A stretch of DNA of 64,000 nt from Butyrivibrio hungatei DSM 14810. Its GTDB lineage: Bacteria > Bacillota > Clostridia > Lachnospirales > Lachnospiraceae. The stretch lies in the NCBI RefSeq assembly GCF_900143205.1, contig NZ_FRDH01000003.1, positions 799,494-863,493 of the forward strand, in the 5' to 3' direction. The notes beneath the pieces were generated by a model that was not told the origin of the DNA, searched no databases, and saw only the letters and a list, made by a program, of their open reading frames with translations. Positions within the stretch are counted from its first letter, which is position 1. Each line of letters opens with the position of its first letter. Both the position numbers and the translations under genes were made by a program. Shown in pieces: positions 36,315 to 45,825 of the stretch.

Positions 36315-37451
36315 TTAGTTAAATTTGTAGTACTCCTTTACTCTCATAACTACTTCATCAAGGTCTTCGTTTGTAAGCTTATAGTACATAGGAAGTCTCA
36401 AAAGTCTGAGACTTTCTCTTGTTGTATACTTATCTTCTCCTCTAAACTCAGAGTACTTCACACCAGCTTTTGATGAGTGAAGTGGTACGTAGTGAGATGC
36501 AGGTAAGATGTCGTTGCTCTTAAGGTAGTTAATAAGTCCTGTTCTCTCCTCTACATCCTTACACTTGATGTAGAACATGTGACCATTGTGTACGCACTCT
36601 TCTGGCACGTAAGGAAGCTCAATGAGACCTTTTTCTGCAAGTGGTCTGAGGGCTTCATAATATCTGTTCCAGTGATCAAGTCTTGCATCATTGATCTCAT
36701 CAGCAAGCTGAAGCTGTGCATGAAGATATGCTGCGTTCATCTCACTTGGAAGATATGAAGAACCTGGCATGATCCAGCTGTATTTATCAACCTTACCAAG
36801 GTTGTAAAGAGTTCTGTTTGTACCCTTTTCTCTGATGATGATAGCGTTATCAACGTATGTTTCATCTCTTAAAAGAAGCGCTCCACCTTCGCCCATGCTG
36901 TAGTTCTTGGTCTCGTGGAAGCTATAGTTACCAAAATCACCGATTGAACCAAGGGCTCTTCCCTTATAAGTTGCCATAACGCCCTGAGCAGCATCCTCGA
37001 TAACCAGAAGGTTGTGGCGCTTTGCAATGTCCATGATAGTATCCATCTCGCAGCCAACACCAGCATAGTGTACTGGAACGATTGCCTTAGTCTTTGGTGT
37101 GATAGCCTGCTCGATAAGATTCTCATCAATATTCATAGTATCAGGTCTGATATCAACAAAAACTACCTTAGCTCCTCTTAATACAAAAGCATTAGCTGTT
37201 GATACAAAAGTAAATGAAGGCATGATAACTTCATCACCTTCTTTGATTCCGGCAAGAATAGCAGACATCTCAGTAGCATGTGTGCATGATGTTGTAAGAA
37301 GTGCCTTCTTTACGCCTGTCTTTTTCTCAATCCACTCATTATCAAGGGCTGTATACTTACCATCGCCGCAGATCTTCTGAGCTTCTACGCACTCCTTAAT
37401 ATAGTCAAGTTCTTTACCTGTATATGGAGGTACATTAAAATTAATTCTCAT
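36315..37451 (-). CDS. wecE: dTDP-4-amino-4,6-dideoxygalactose transaminase, WecE/RffA-like
   Basis: 378 residues. The opening INFNVPPYTGKELDYIKE is a hallmark of WecE (RffA); TSCTHATEMSAIL, MPSFTFVSTANAFV, EDAAQG (152-157) and the PLP Lys182 in HETKNYSMGEGG complete the active site. It converts dTDP-4-keto-6-deoxyglucose to dTDP-4-amino-4,6-dideoxygalactose with glutamate. The dTDP-sugar genes rmlA and rmlB are not in the window. The nearby GNAT could give the Fuc4NAc donor. A strong RBS-like purine run precedes the ATG. Confidence 0.93.
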   Translation of the reverse strand: MRINFNVPPYTGKELDYIKECVEAQKICGDGKYTALDNEWIEKKTGVKKALLTTSCTHATEMSAILAGIKEGDEVIMPSFTFVSTANAFVLRGAKVVFVDIRPDTMNIDENLIEQAITPKTKAIVPVHYAGVGCEMDTIMDIAKRHNLLVIEDAAQGVMATYKGRALGSIGDFGNYSFHETKNYSMGEGGALLLRDETYVDNAIIIREKGTNRTLYNLGKVDKYSWIMPGSSYLPSEMNAAYLHAQLQLADEINDARLDHWNRYYEALRPLAEKGLIELPYVPEECVHNGHMFYIKCKDVEERTGLINYLKSNDILPASHYVPLHSSKAGVKYSEFRGEDKYTTRESLRLLRLPMYYKLTNEDLDEVVMRVKEYYKFN

Positions 37452-37465
37452 GATTCACCTCTTGA

Positions 37466-37924
37466 TCAATCCTTCTTTTCAAGAAAAATCTTTCTTGATA
37501 TGAAATTATATACCATTACTACGCCAGTTGCACCAAATTTAAAGAATACATCCTTAGCAAAGCCTTCGCTCATAATGCTCCTGAGCCATGGCCAGTTGAG
37601 ATAGATCACGTCATATCCAAGATATAAGCAGACCTCATTGATTCCAAGTCCGATGATACTAAGAACAAGAAATACGATAAACTCTTTCTTTCTGCTGATA
37701 TCTTCTTTTCTCTCGAAAACAAACTTAAAGCTTAAGATGTAATTAACTACTACTGAAACTGTGAATCCTAGAAGCGCTGACAAAAGATAATACTGTGCAA
37801 ACACTTCTGAGAATCCAACACTGACAAATATAGCATTGAAGATCCTGTATACTACATAGTCAACAATGAAGCTGATAACTCCAACAATTCCGAATTTGGC
37901 AATCTGTGCCAAAAGCTTATCCAT
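37466..37924 (-). CDS. GtrA family membrane protein (lipid-linked sugar translocase)
   Basis: 152 residues with four membrane helices, full size for GtrA. The pattern AKFGIVGVISFIVDYVVYRIF at the start and FKFGATGVVMVYNFISRKIF at the end are typical of the family. GtrA proteins are thought to move undecaprenyl-phosphate sugars across the membrane for use by GT-C transferases. The GtrB-like gene at 33052-33996 and the GT-C-like proteins on both sides make a complete three-part decoration system plausible. It is 14 bases from the WecE gene. Confidence 0.92.
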   Translation of the reverse strand: MDKLLAQIAKFGIVGVISFIVDYVVYRIFNAIFVSVGFSEVFAQYYLLSALLGFTVSVVVNYILSFKFVFERKEDISRKKEFIVFLVLSIIGLGINEVCLYLGYDVIYLNWPWLRSIMSEGFAKDVFFKFGATGVVMVYNFISRKIFLEKKD

Positions 37925-37943
37925 AAATATAAACCTCTATTCT

Positions 37944-39689
37944 TTATTTTGATTCAGCAAAAACGATAAATCTTTCGCTTTCGAAGATTTTATTATAATC
38001 GTGATTTGCAATATAGTCCAATAAAATATCATATTTAGCTCCTACCAAGGAGTAGTCTGCCATTTCTTTGGAAACAATTACTGTAGGAGTTGCATTATCG
38101 GATGCGTTTAATTCCATAAGCTGAGAATCAAACTTATCTATTGAGTAGCTATCAAGATCTGGCCATGCGGTGTTAATAGCTGGTTCCATATCAAACATAT
38201 ATGATATTCCCGGGATACCACCAAAGAGAATCACCTTAGTCTGTAAAAGATCTGCTTTCTCCAAAGCGTCTTTTAACTCATCAAGAGACTGTGCATTATA
38301 CTGAGTCGTGATCATTCCTGAAAGCTTATCTACACTTACTGTACTATCTCTTGGAGTTCCATCTGCGCCATCAACAAATGAATATCCCACATGGAAAAGA
38401 GTTCCCTGGATAAACAGCGCAATAATAACAGCTGTAATTGTACTTTCCCAGGCAAAGTTGTAATCTGCTTCACCTGCTCTTTGGATCATTCGTCTAAATA
38501 GCCAAAGAACTATCGGGGCAATGATAAAGAGGTTATTAAGGATTGGGAAGGTATAATTATTACTTCCGATAGGTGTTACAAGAATAAGGAGAAGTGTCAC
38601 AAAACTTAATGTCTGCTCCTCTTTACTGCCATTTAACAGCCCAAGGCTTCCGGTAACACTAAGCACTATTCCAGCGATGATAAACATCATTGCAAGCTGG
38701 AACATTGAATCGTAGTAATAATAGTTTCTAGTGATGACACCTATTGCAAAATAGTATCTGATAAGAACTAATAATCCGCCTATGAATAAGAGCTTTTTGA
38801 TAAGAACATATCTCTTTGGCAGAAGCATAAACATAATGATTCCAGCTGCAATACAAGGAAGCATTATGACCATATCTGAAAGAGTAGTAAGATAAGCCTC
38901 TACGATAAGCGCTATCATTCCGCCGCCAGAATAGTCAGATGCACCCTCAGTCATACCAAATAAGCTTATTATCATATTTGGATAAGCCATGAAGCCATAT
39001 TTTATTGAAATTATAGCTATTGGCCCAAGCATTCCTGCCAGGAAGCCAAGGATACAGATACCTGTTCTCTTTAAAACCTCTACTAGTCTATCCTTGGTAA
39101 TAAGGCCATAGAACCACAAGGCAAGTATCATTGCAGTCTCTACGATATTCGGAAACCTTACAAGTACGTTAAGTCCAAAGCATATTCCTGCAAGAAAAAG
39201 GAACAGGTTTTGTCTTTGCCACTGAAGAATGCCATGAATCAGAAGAATAGTTCCTACAGTAAACAAAAGGTAAGTCAGATAGTTATAAAGGATGACTCTT
39301 GGGCAAAAACAGATGCTCTCTGCAATAAACTCGCCAATAAAGATCATCCATCCTGGCATAAACCTCTGAAGACAGTAATATGCTATAAGTGCGATGGCAC
39401 TCGTGATAAAGCTGCAATAAATACTAAATCCCAGCATTGTTCCTGCTCCAGGAAGAAGCATTATCAGCTTTCCAAAGACGTTACTAAGATAAGTGGAAAA
39501 AAGCCACATTGGGTCAAGATTACCCATGTATTCATAATTGGTCAGGCTGTACATGGTGTCAGATATATCAATTCCCTGATTCACACCAATTAAAGGGTAT
39601 AACAAAAGCACCACTGGAAAGAAATATCTCTCCAGCGGACGCTGAAATCTCTTGAAATTATAAAAATAACTCCTGATATTATTTAGCAT
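37944..39689 (-). CDS. Polytopic membrane protein, GT-C-like, unknown
   Basis: 581 residues with about 12 membrane helices and a soluble C-terminal domain of about 140 residues (VDGADGTPRDSTVSVDKLSG onward). After the first helix, NQGIDISDTMYSL places Asp residues where GT-C enzymes hold their catalytic acid. RPLERYFFPVVLLLYP at the start is basic and then hydrophobic. I do not recognise a named family. It follows the acyltransferase gene by overlap and precedes GtrA by 19 bases, so it is a candidate third component of a Gtr-type system. Confidence in its being a real gene is high; the role is inferred. Confidence 0.72.
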   Translation of the reverse strand: MLNNIRSYFYNFKRFQRPLERYFFPVVLLLYPLIGVNQGIDISDTMYSLTNYEYMGNLDPMWLFSTYLSNVFGKLIMLLPGAGTMLGFSIYCSFITSAIALIAYYCLQRFMPGWMIFIGEFIAESICFCPRVILYNYLTYLLFTVGTILLIHGILQWQRQNLFLFLAGICFGLNVLVRFPNIVETAMILALWFYGLITKDRLVEVLKRTGICILGFLAGMLGPIAIISIKYGFMAYPNMIISLFGMTEGASDYSGGGMIALIVEAYLTTLSDMVIMLPCIAAGIIMFMLLPKRYVLIKKLLFIGGLLVLIRYYFAIGVITRNYYYYDSMFQLAMMFIIAGIVLSVTGSLGLLNGSKEEQTLSFVTLLLILVTPIGSNNYTFPILNNLFIIAPIVLWLFRRMIQRAGEADYNFAWESTITAVIIALFIQGTLFHVGYSFVDGADGTPRDSTVSVDKLSGMITTQYNAQSLDELKDALEKADLLQTKVILFGGIPGISYMFDMEPAINTAWPDLDSYSIDKFDSQLMELNASDNATPTVIVSKEMADYSLVGAKYDILLDYIANHDYNKIFESERFIVFAESK

Positions 39690-40795
39690 ATCTTTTCATC
39701 CCATTTGCGGATAAACTTAAACAACTTAGTATCCTTCATTACGCGGCCAATGAAGTCAAATACCATCTTGCGGATCCAGTCCACAAAAATACCTGCGGCA
39801 AATACTATAATGACGCAGCGGATCATATGCCAAGCAAAGAAGAGAACATTATCCATTGGAACTGGTCCAATAAGGCTTTCAAGCCACTCTACCCATCTGT
39901 TTCTGATCTCAAGATGCATATGTACAAGGTATACGCCAAAAGTAAAAGGTGCTACAAATCTTACTACATTTGCAAACCAGTTTTCCTTCATCTTGAGGAA
40001 TCTAAATACTGAGAACAAGCCAAGTGCTCCTGTTAAAGTAAAGATGAAGTTATAGTGAGTAGGCACCTGTGAGTAGTAAATAAATCCGCCTCTTGTAAGG
40101 TTTATGTAATGAAGTGCAAGAGACATGGCAAGAGATATAAGTGATGATATCAAAAATACCAATGCACTTCTCTTGGCATTAAAGAAAAGAACTACGTCAT
40201 ATTTTCTGATATATGCCGCGATAAGATAAAGGCATATGAACCAGCCATAATCATATCCTGCATGATCAGTTACAAACATTACAGGGACAAGGCTCTTGAT
40301 ACCGCAGAACCAAATGAGAAGACCTATGATGACTGTCTTGAGCTGTATCCTGCTAAGGGCATTTACAGCTGCGTTGAGTACTGGAGACAGAACATACATG
40401 ATGACGTATGCTGTAACAAACCAATAATGCTCAGAAGATATCGGGAAAAGATACTGAGCAGTCTTGTAGATAGTATCGTCACTTCCAACTGTATATGTTC
40501 CCACCATCATCATGGCTACGGAAATAAGTATCGTATAGAAATACACCTGACAGATAAGCTTTAGGATACGACTAAGCTTAATGTTGGTCTGTGAAAGGAA
40601 ATATCCACTAAGAAGCACATAAACATTGACTCCGGTTATGCAAAATGTCTCGATAACTGTTGCAAAGATCTGAACCTTTGAAGCTGGAACTCCCAGCTGT
40701 AACAATGCATCTGCGTGGATATTGTAGTGTAATGTCACTATCATAAGCATTGCGATTATTCTAAGTAACTCAAAATTAGGTTTTCTAACGCTCAT
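39683..40795 (-). CDS. Acyltransferase family 3 membrane protein (OatA/NolL-like)
   Basis: About 370 residues from the ATG at 40793-40795, preceded by GGAGGAGAGC; an ATG four codons earlier contains that ribosome binding site and is unlikely. FELLRIIAMLMIVTLHYN is the family opening, with the conserved Arg and His; ISSEHYWFVTAYVIMYVLSP and about ten helices follow. These proteins O-acylate sugars on the membrane. It is the second acylation system besides the MBOAT/SGNH pair, which suggests acyl groups on more than one sugar. The substrate is not known. It overlaps the next gene by seven bases. Confidence 0.88.
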   Translation of the reverse strand: MSVRKPNFELLRIIAMLMIVTLHYNIHADALLQLGVPASKVQIFATVIETFCITGVNVYVLLSGYFLSQTNIKLSRILKLICQVYFYTILISVAMMMVGTYTVGSDDTIYKTAQYLFPISSEHYWFVTAYVIMYVLSPVLNAAVNALSRIQLKTVIIGLLIWFCGIKSLVPVMFVTDHAGYDYGWFICLYLIAAYIRKYDVVLFFNAKRSALVFLISSLISLAMSLALHYINLTRGGFIYYSQVPTHYNFIFTLTGALGLFSVFRFLKMKENWFANVVRFVAPFTFGVYLVHMHLEIRNRWVEWLESLIGPVPMDNVLFFAWHMIRCVIIVFAAGIFVDWIRKMVFDFIGRVMKDTKLFKFIRKWDEKIC

Positions 40796-40815
40796 GCTCT
40801 CCTCCAAAAAACTTT

Positions 40816-42567
40816 TTATCTGTCTACCACTGCTTTTCCGTCCTTAATGCTGTAGACCATATCACATTTTTCAATGGTCTGAAGTCTGTGGGCAATAATA
40901 ACAAGTGTTTTCTTACCATGAAGGTTATTTATCGACTCCATGATAGCTGCCTCAGTCTCATTATCAAGAGCTGATGTAGCTTCATCAAGAACAAGTACTT
41001 CAGGATCTTCAAAAAGAGCTCTTGCAATACCTATTCTCTGTTTCTGTCCACCTGAAAGCCTGATTCCTCTCTCACCAATCTTGGTATCAAGTCCCTCTGG
41101 TAGGCTTCTTACAAATTCATCAAGTGATGCTTCTTTTAACGCATTCCAAACTCTTGTATCGTCAATCTCTTCATCAGGATAGCCAAAAGCTACATTCTTT
41201 CTGATGGTTGAATCGATCATGAAGATAGTCTGTGGAATATAACCGATATTCTTGAGCCACTCTGGATAGTGTTCCATGACATCTACGCCGTCTGCAAGAA
41301 TTTTTCCAGATTCAGGCTTCAAAAGTCCAAGCATGACATCTACGATAGTGGTCTTACCTGCACCGGAAGTACCAACGATACCGACAGACTTTCCTACTGG
41401 AACTTCCATATCTGCTTTATCAAGAATGAGCTTGTCAGTTCCAGGATACTTATAAGTAATATCCTTCATGAGAATGCTCTTTGTAACAGGTAACTTTTCA
41501 ACCTGACTCTTTTTCCTGTAATCGTCGCTGTTATATGAAATATTGCCGTCATGGATCTCTGACTGAAGATTGTCGCTTACATTCATAAGGAAAGGTTCAA
41601 AATAAGCAATTGAAGTCAGGTAATTGTTGATCCTGTTGGCACTTGGTAAAAGTCTTGAAGCAGCTGCTGCAAGAACTGTAAGCTGAGGAACGAGGTCTGT
41701 GAGATCAGTTCCTCTAGCCATTACTACAAGCATATATCCGATCATACCGGCAATCGCAATAGTCTCTATCAAAAGTCTTGGTGTTGAATTATAAAGGTTA
41801 TATTTCTGAACAGCATTTACATAACCTGCACCGCAATCAGCATATCCATTTATGAAATAGTTTTCCTTATTTGCGATCTTGATTTCTTTGATTCCTGTAA
41901 CAGACTCATCGATCCACTTATAAAGACCACTATAATAATCCTGGTTTTCCTGTCCTGCCTTGACCATAACTGGCTTGATGAAATACTTGATCACAAGGAG
42001 TACTACAACAAGAAGAAGAGCAATACTAAGTGTCATCTCTGCATCAGTACTAACAAGGAAAGCAACAAGGCAAGTAAATACGATAACTTCACTTATAAGC
42101 TGAAGACTACTCAGGATAAGTCCATACATATTGTTAACGTCAGAAGTGATATTTCTCTGAATGACACTTGTGTCAGCATTGAGATAATACTCATAAGGTC
42201 TCTGCATGAAATTGATCATCATACGTCTTGATGTAGCAAACTGGTTTGTATATACAAAACGCAGCTGAACTACATTCAGGAAATAAAGGAATATATTCTT
42301 TACAACAAAGACCAGAATAAGTGCCACCATTATGATAGCTGCAAGCTGAGTGGTGGATGTAAGGTTAAGTCCGTTGTAGATAAATGAAAGATACTTACTC
42401 TCCTGAACCTTCTCAGGGCTGACAACAACCTTCATGATAGGCACGATAAGAGCAATACCTAATGACTCTAAAACACCTCCGATAAGCATCATGAAAACAA
42501 TGCCTACCATCTGTCTCTTCTGCTTTGCATCCAAAAGACGCATCACTTTTTTAAAAATCTTGCGCAT
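40816..42567 (-). CDS. PglK-like ABC transporter, second lipid-linked glycan flippase
   Basis: 583 residues with the same architecture as the transporter at 4756-6549: six helices, then an ATPase with Walker A GTSGAGKTT, signature LSGGQKQRIGIARAL, Walker B VLVLDEATSALD and IIAHRLQ. The two share many phrases, for example GGVxESLG near the N-terminus and LPSANRIN/MPSVNRIN before the ATPase, so they are paralogues. Each lies beside a different glycosyltransferase set. This copy is directly downstream of the pseudaminate and sialyltransferase-like genes, so its cargo may carry a nonulosonic acid. Confidence 0.9.
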   Translation of the reverse strand: MRKIFKKVMRLLDAKQKRQMVGIVFMMLIGGVLESLGIALIVPIMKVVVSPEKVQESKYLSFIYNGLNLTSTTQLAAIIMVALILVFVVKNIFLYFLNVVQLRFVYTNQFATSRRMMINFMQRPYEYYLNADTSVIQRNITSDVNNMYGLILSSLQLISEVIVFTCLVAFLVSTDAEMTLSIALLLVVVLLVIKYFIKPVMVKAGQENQDYYSGLYKWIDESVTGIKEIKIANKENYFINGYADCGAGYVNAVQKYNLYNSTPRLLIETIAIAGMIGYMLVVMARGTDLTDLVPQLTVLAAAASRLLPSANRINNYLTSIAYFEPFLMNVSDNLQSEIHDGNISYNSDDYRKKSQVEKLPVTKSILMKDITYKYPGTDKLILDKADMEVPVGKSVGIVGTSGAGKTTIVDVMLGLLKPESGKILADGVDVMEHYPEWLKNIGYIPQTIFMIDSTIRKNVAFGYPDEEIDDTRVWNALKEASLDEFVRSLPEGLDTKIGERGIRLSGGQKQRIGIARALFEDPEVLVLDEATSALDNETEAAIMESINNLHGKKTLVIIAHRLQTIEKCDMVYSIKDGKAVVDR

Positions 42568-42591
42568 AAAACTAAAATTACCCTTCTTATG

Positions 42592-43662
42592 TTAATCTGT
42601 GATTGCTTCATTCTGTCTATGGATCTCAGGTGCTTCGTACTTGTCCATAAAATCATCTCCAAGATAGATCTTGTCCTCTACAAAGCTTAAGGAATCCACT
42701 ACTGTATATACAGAAACAAGCCTGTCAAAGCTGATATTCTCAATAAAGTTCAGCATCTCCATAGGAAATGAGCCGTCAAGAACGATAGCCTCAGGGAAAT
42801 TCTCCCTATAATCCAGTAGATCTCTAGGATGCTGTTTTATAATAACAATTGCTTTTGTATTATCTATTGTTCCATATTCACAAATAATATCTTTAAATAT
42901 TCTAACCCTTGTGTCAAGGTCGCAAAGAGGTTCAGATAAAACAAGCAAAGTCTTATCATTACCCTCTACCTTTTTCTTGATTCCTTCAACGTCATCTACA
43001 AATAGCTTTAGCATCAGCTCTTTTTCTGAAGCGGTAAGTCTGTCAGTAAGTGTCTTACGAGGAAGCTCCACGTACTTATCACATGGATATGGCAAAACAG
43101 AGATATTGTTGACCTCCATATCTATACAATACCTTCCATAGCCGTTCTGAATATGGATAAGTCCTTTTGAAGCCATCCAGGCTTTGATCTTGAAATGTCC
43201 TCTGTTGTCATATCTGGCAGTATCGTAGTATCTGATACAATCAAGACCATCTTCTACAGCATGATATGGAATCTTCTTGTAATTAAGGTAATAGCCAATA
43301 GGATCTGAATCGCAAAATACATAGATATCTTTGTATTCCTTGAAATCTATAGGAATGTATTTTTCCTGAAGACGACCAAATTCCTTGCAAAATTTAATTC
43401 TTTTTATCATGTTAAGGACTATATTTCCTGAGTCCTTTTTAAGCTCAGCTAACTCTGGGAAAAAAGTGTCTTCTTTTTCATCGTACTCATAGACAGCATC
43501 AAAAATAGGACTCTCCTTGGCTCTTTCGACCATTTTGCCAAAGTTATTGGACATCTTAGAAAGAACAAGAGTCGCTTTCCCGCCATCAGCTATATAAAAT
43601 TCCTTCAAACATGCCACATATACATGATAAAAGGTGTGGCACACATATACTCTATCCTGCAT
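42592..43662 (-). CDS. Sialyltransferase-like glycosyltransferase (GT52/GT38 type)
   Basis: 356 residues. The start YVCHTFYHVYVACLKEF and three short motifs fit the bacterial sialyltransferase superfamily: VEDG near residue 136, KQHPRD near 283 and SVYTVVDSLSF near 320, corresponding to the acidic D/E-D/E-G, HP and Ser motifs. Such enzymes use CMP-activated nonulosonic acids. The pseudaminate-type genes pseG, pseI and the pseF fusion are two genes upstream in the same operon, which suggests this enzyme attaches that acid. The overall similarity is weak, so the family call is moderate. No membrane helix is seen. Confidence 0.7.
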   Translation of the reverse strand: MQDRVYVCHTFYHVYVACLKEFYIADGGKATLVLSKMSNNFGKMVERAKESPIFDAVYEYDEKEDTFFPELAELKKDSGNIVLNMIKRIKFCKEFGRLQEKYIPIDFKEYKDIYVFCDSDPIGYYLNYKKIPYHAVEDGLDCIRYYDTARYDNRGHFKIKAWMASKGLIHIQNGYGRYCIDMEVNNISVLPYPCDKYVELPRKTLTDRLTASEKELMLKLFVDDVEGIKKKVEGNDKTLLVLSEPLCDLDTRVRIFKDIICEYGTIDNTKAIVIIKQHPRDLLDYRENFPEAIVLDGSFPMEMLNFIENISFDRLVSVYTVVDSLSFVEDKIYLGDDFMDKYEAPEIHRQNEAITD

Positions 43663-43669
43663 AAAATAC

Positions 43670-44731
43670 TTAACTTTTACTCCTTAAGCCTCTATAAAAC
43701 CACAGTAATCTGTAGTACAAATAAAAAAACATATGTGATTTCATTTGATATGCTATAAGCTTCTTTTCCTCTGGATGAATCTTTTCCTGATAATATTGAT
43801 TCTCCTGAAAATCAGGGAAGGTTTCCTTCATCTCTTTTGCCAAAGCCTTAGTAAAGGAATAGCAATCCTTTAACTTAGAACTCTTAGGCATAGCAGAAAA
43901 GAGGGTGTTCACATAAAATAACACAGTGTATTGAAATTCGATCTCTGGTTTATATTCATCAAAATAGCCATTTTCTTTGGCTTCACTTATGATCATCCTT
44001 CCAGCGACCATTCTGTCCTCAAGATTCTTCCTTGAGATGCTGTGGACAGTTGAACTCTGATGCTGGTAATAAAAATATAACGGTTCCTGAATGTATTCAA
44101 AATGCTTGGATCTTGTCATCCATGTATTACTTACTGCATTATCCTCATAAAAAATGTTCTCAGGAAAAACTGAAAGCTTATTCTGTGTTCCAGGCTTGTA
44201 ATCACCAACAATAAGCTCTCTTCTATAAACCTTTACTACAAGACTACCTGTTTCTAATAATAGGTTCTTGTAACGTCCCTTATCCATAACGCCCGTTTGG
44301 GAATAGTTATTGTTGTGGACTACCTTTCCGACCTTAAAGCTATGCTCATCTGTAAGAGAATAATCACAGCCTACCATGTCAGCCCCTGTCTCTTTTGCCT
44401 TATTTAATAGTCTCTCATAGTAATCTGGAACGATCCAATCATCCGCATCAATAAACCCAAGCCATTCTCCTTGGGCAATTGCAAGGCCGATGTTCTTGGC
44501 TCCTCCTTGATGAAGATTTGTCTCTGAATGGATAGCTTTAAATTTCTCAGGATACTCCTTTTCATACTTCTGAAGGATCTCGAACGAGTTATCTGTTGAG
44601 CAGTCATCAACTGCTATTATCTCATAGTCAGAAGAATCCAGCGTCTGCCCTACCAGGCTATTCAAGCAATATTCAAGTTTTCCATCTGATGCCATATTGT
44701 AAACAGGCACTATTATGCTAAGCTTTATCAT
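43670..44731 (-). CDS. Family 2 glycosyltransferase
   Basis: 353 residues. KLSIIVPVYNMASDGKLEYC, VDDCSTDNSFEILQ and the metal site FIDADDWIV near residue 94 define the GT2 domain. The basic aromatic C-terminus may bind the membrane. Its start overlaps the stop of pseG as ATGA. It lies between the nonulosonate synthesis genes and the sialyltransferase-like gene, so it probably adds the acceptor sugar of the same glycan. The donor is unknown. Confidence 0.88.
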   Translation of the reverse strand: MIKLSIIVPVYNMASDGKLEYCLNSLVGQTLDSSDYEIIAVDDCSTDNSFEILQKYEKEYPEKFKAIHSETNLHQGGAKNIGLAIAQGEWLGFIDADDWIVPDYYERLLNKAKETGADMVGCDYSLTDEHSFKVGKVVHNNNYSQTGVMDKGRYKNLLLETGSLVVKVYRRELIVGDYKPGTQNKLSVFPENIFYEDNAVSNTWMTRSKHFEYIQEPLYFYYQHQSSTVHSISRKNLEDRMVAGRMIISEAKENGYFDEYKPEIEFQYTVLFYVNTLFSAMPKSSKLKDCYSFTKALAKEMKETFPDFQENQYYQEKIHPEEKKLIAYQMKSHMFFYLYYRLLWFYRGLRSKS

Positions 44732-45810
44732 ATAAATTCCAAAATTGCCTTGGCAATCCTTTCTGCGCCTTTTCCGTCAATGAGACTTTTGGCTTTATCA
44801 CTCATTCTTTTCCTAAATCCAGCGTTGTCCTGAGCTGCTGTTCCCCAAGTTACGATCTTCTGAACAAGTCTTCTGTCTTTTCTGGCATCACCAGCGTATT
44901 TGGCTGCTCCAGCCTTATCAAAGGACTGCACAAACTCAACCTGATTATCGGCCATACTAAATACAACCGTTGGTACTCCCACTGCGCATAACTCATACAG
45001 GGTTGTTCCTCCAGCAGATACCGCAAAATCAGCCTTACGCATGAGAGACGCCATATCTCCTACTGTCTCATGGAGGGTAATCTCTTTATGTGCCTTTGCA
45101 AGCTCTCTTAATTCTTCCTTGTAGCCTTCTTCAAAGAGAGCCCCAACAACTACATCGCAGCATAGCCCTGTTGTATCAAGAACTTTTCTGCAGGGGCTAT
45201 CGCCTACGTAAATCTCTTTTAAAATATCCCCTAAGACATGATAAGGATCAGTCCCACCTGATGATAACAGTGCATTTCTTGCAACGTCCTTTACCACATA
45301 ATCATTGTCCGCAAACTGAGGTCTAAGCGGGGAATATTCTGGTCCCAGAAGCTGCCTAGGAGCACTATAGAAGTCCTGAGGGATAATAAGGTCATAATTT
45401 ATTATCAGGTCCACCGGATAATCGAATTTATAGAGATCATCAATAAATCCAGTCTTTGTCTGCAATGCAAGCTCCTTTATGAGATCATTTACCCCTTGAA
45501 AATAATCTTCCTTCAGGAAATATGAATCCATAAGGTAAAAGTCAGGCTTCTCTGAAGCAAAAAGTTCTTTTAATAGCGGAAGATCTTCCATAGGCTCGGA
45601 AAAATTGTTATGAAGGATCACAGAGTCAAATGTAGTTCCATCCTCATCAGATAAAGTTCTCAAAAGATCGGCGCTATCAACATCTGATAAAACAAAAACG
45701 ACTTCAGCGCCATTGTCCATCAGCTCTTTTGCAATAGTCATACATCTTCTGATATGACCAGTAGCGATTATGCCATTCCCATTTGCCTTTATCCAGACTT
45801 TCTTATTCAT
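44728..45810 (-). CDS. pseG: PseG-like UDP-sugar hydrolase
   Basis: 360 residues, GT-B fold. The N-terminal phrase GIIATGHIRRCMTIA puts His19 in the place of the catalytic His17 of Campylobacter PseG. SSGGTDPYHVLGDIL and SAGGTTLYELCAVGVPTVV are the nucleotide-binding glycine loops. PseG removes UDP from UDP-2,4-diacetamido-2,4,6-trideoxy-L-altrose, giving the free sugar that PseI condenses with phosphoenolpyruvate. It is 15 bases after pseI. The earlier steps PseB and PseC are not recognised in the window, so the exact sugar is open. Confidence 0.88.
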   Translation of the reverse strand: MNKKVWIKANGNGIIATGHIRRCMTIAKELMDNGAEVVFVLSDVDSADLLRTLSDEDGTTFDSVILHNNFSEPMEDLPLLKELFASEKPDFYLMDSYFLKEDYFQGVNDLIKELALQTKTGFIDDLYKFDYPVDLIINYDLIIPQDFYSAPRQLLGPEYSPLRPQFADNDYVVKDVARNALLSSGGTDPYHVLGDILKEIYVGDSPCRKVLDTTGLCCDVVVGALFEEGYKEELRELAKAHKEITLHETVGDMASLMRKADFAVSAGGTTLYELCAVGVPTVVFSMADNQVEFVQSFDKAGAAKYAGDARKDRRLVQKIVTWGTAAQDNAGFRKRMSDKAKSLIDGKGAERIAKAILEFI

Positions 45811-45825
45811 GCTTCCTCCTGCTAT

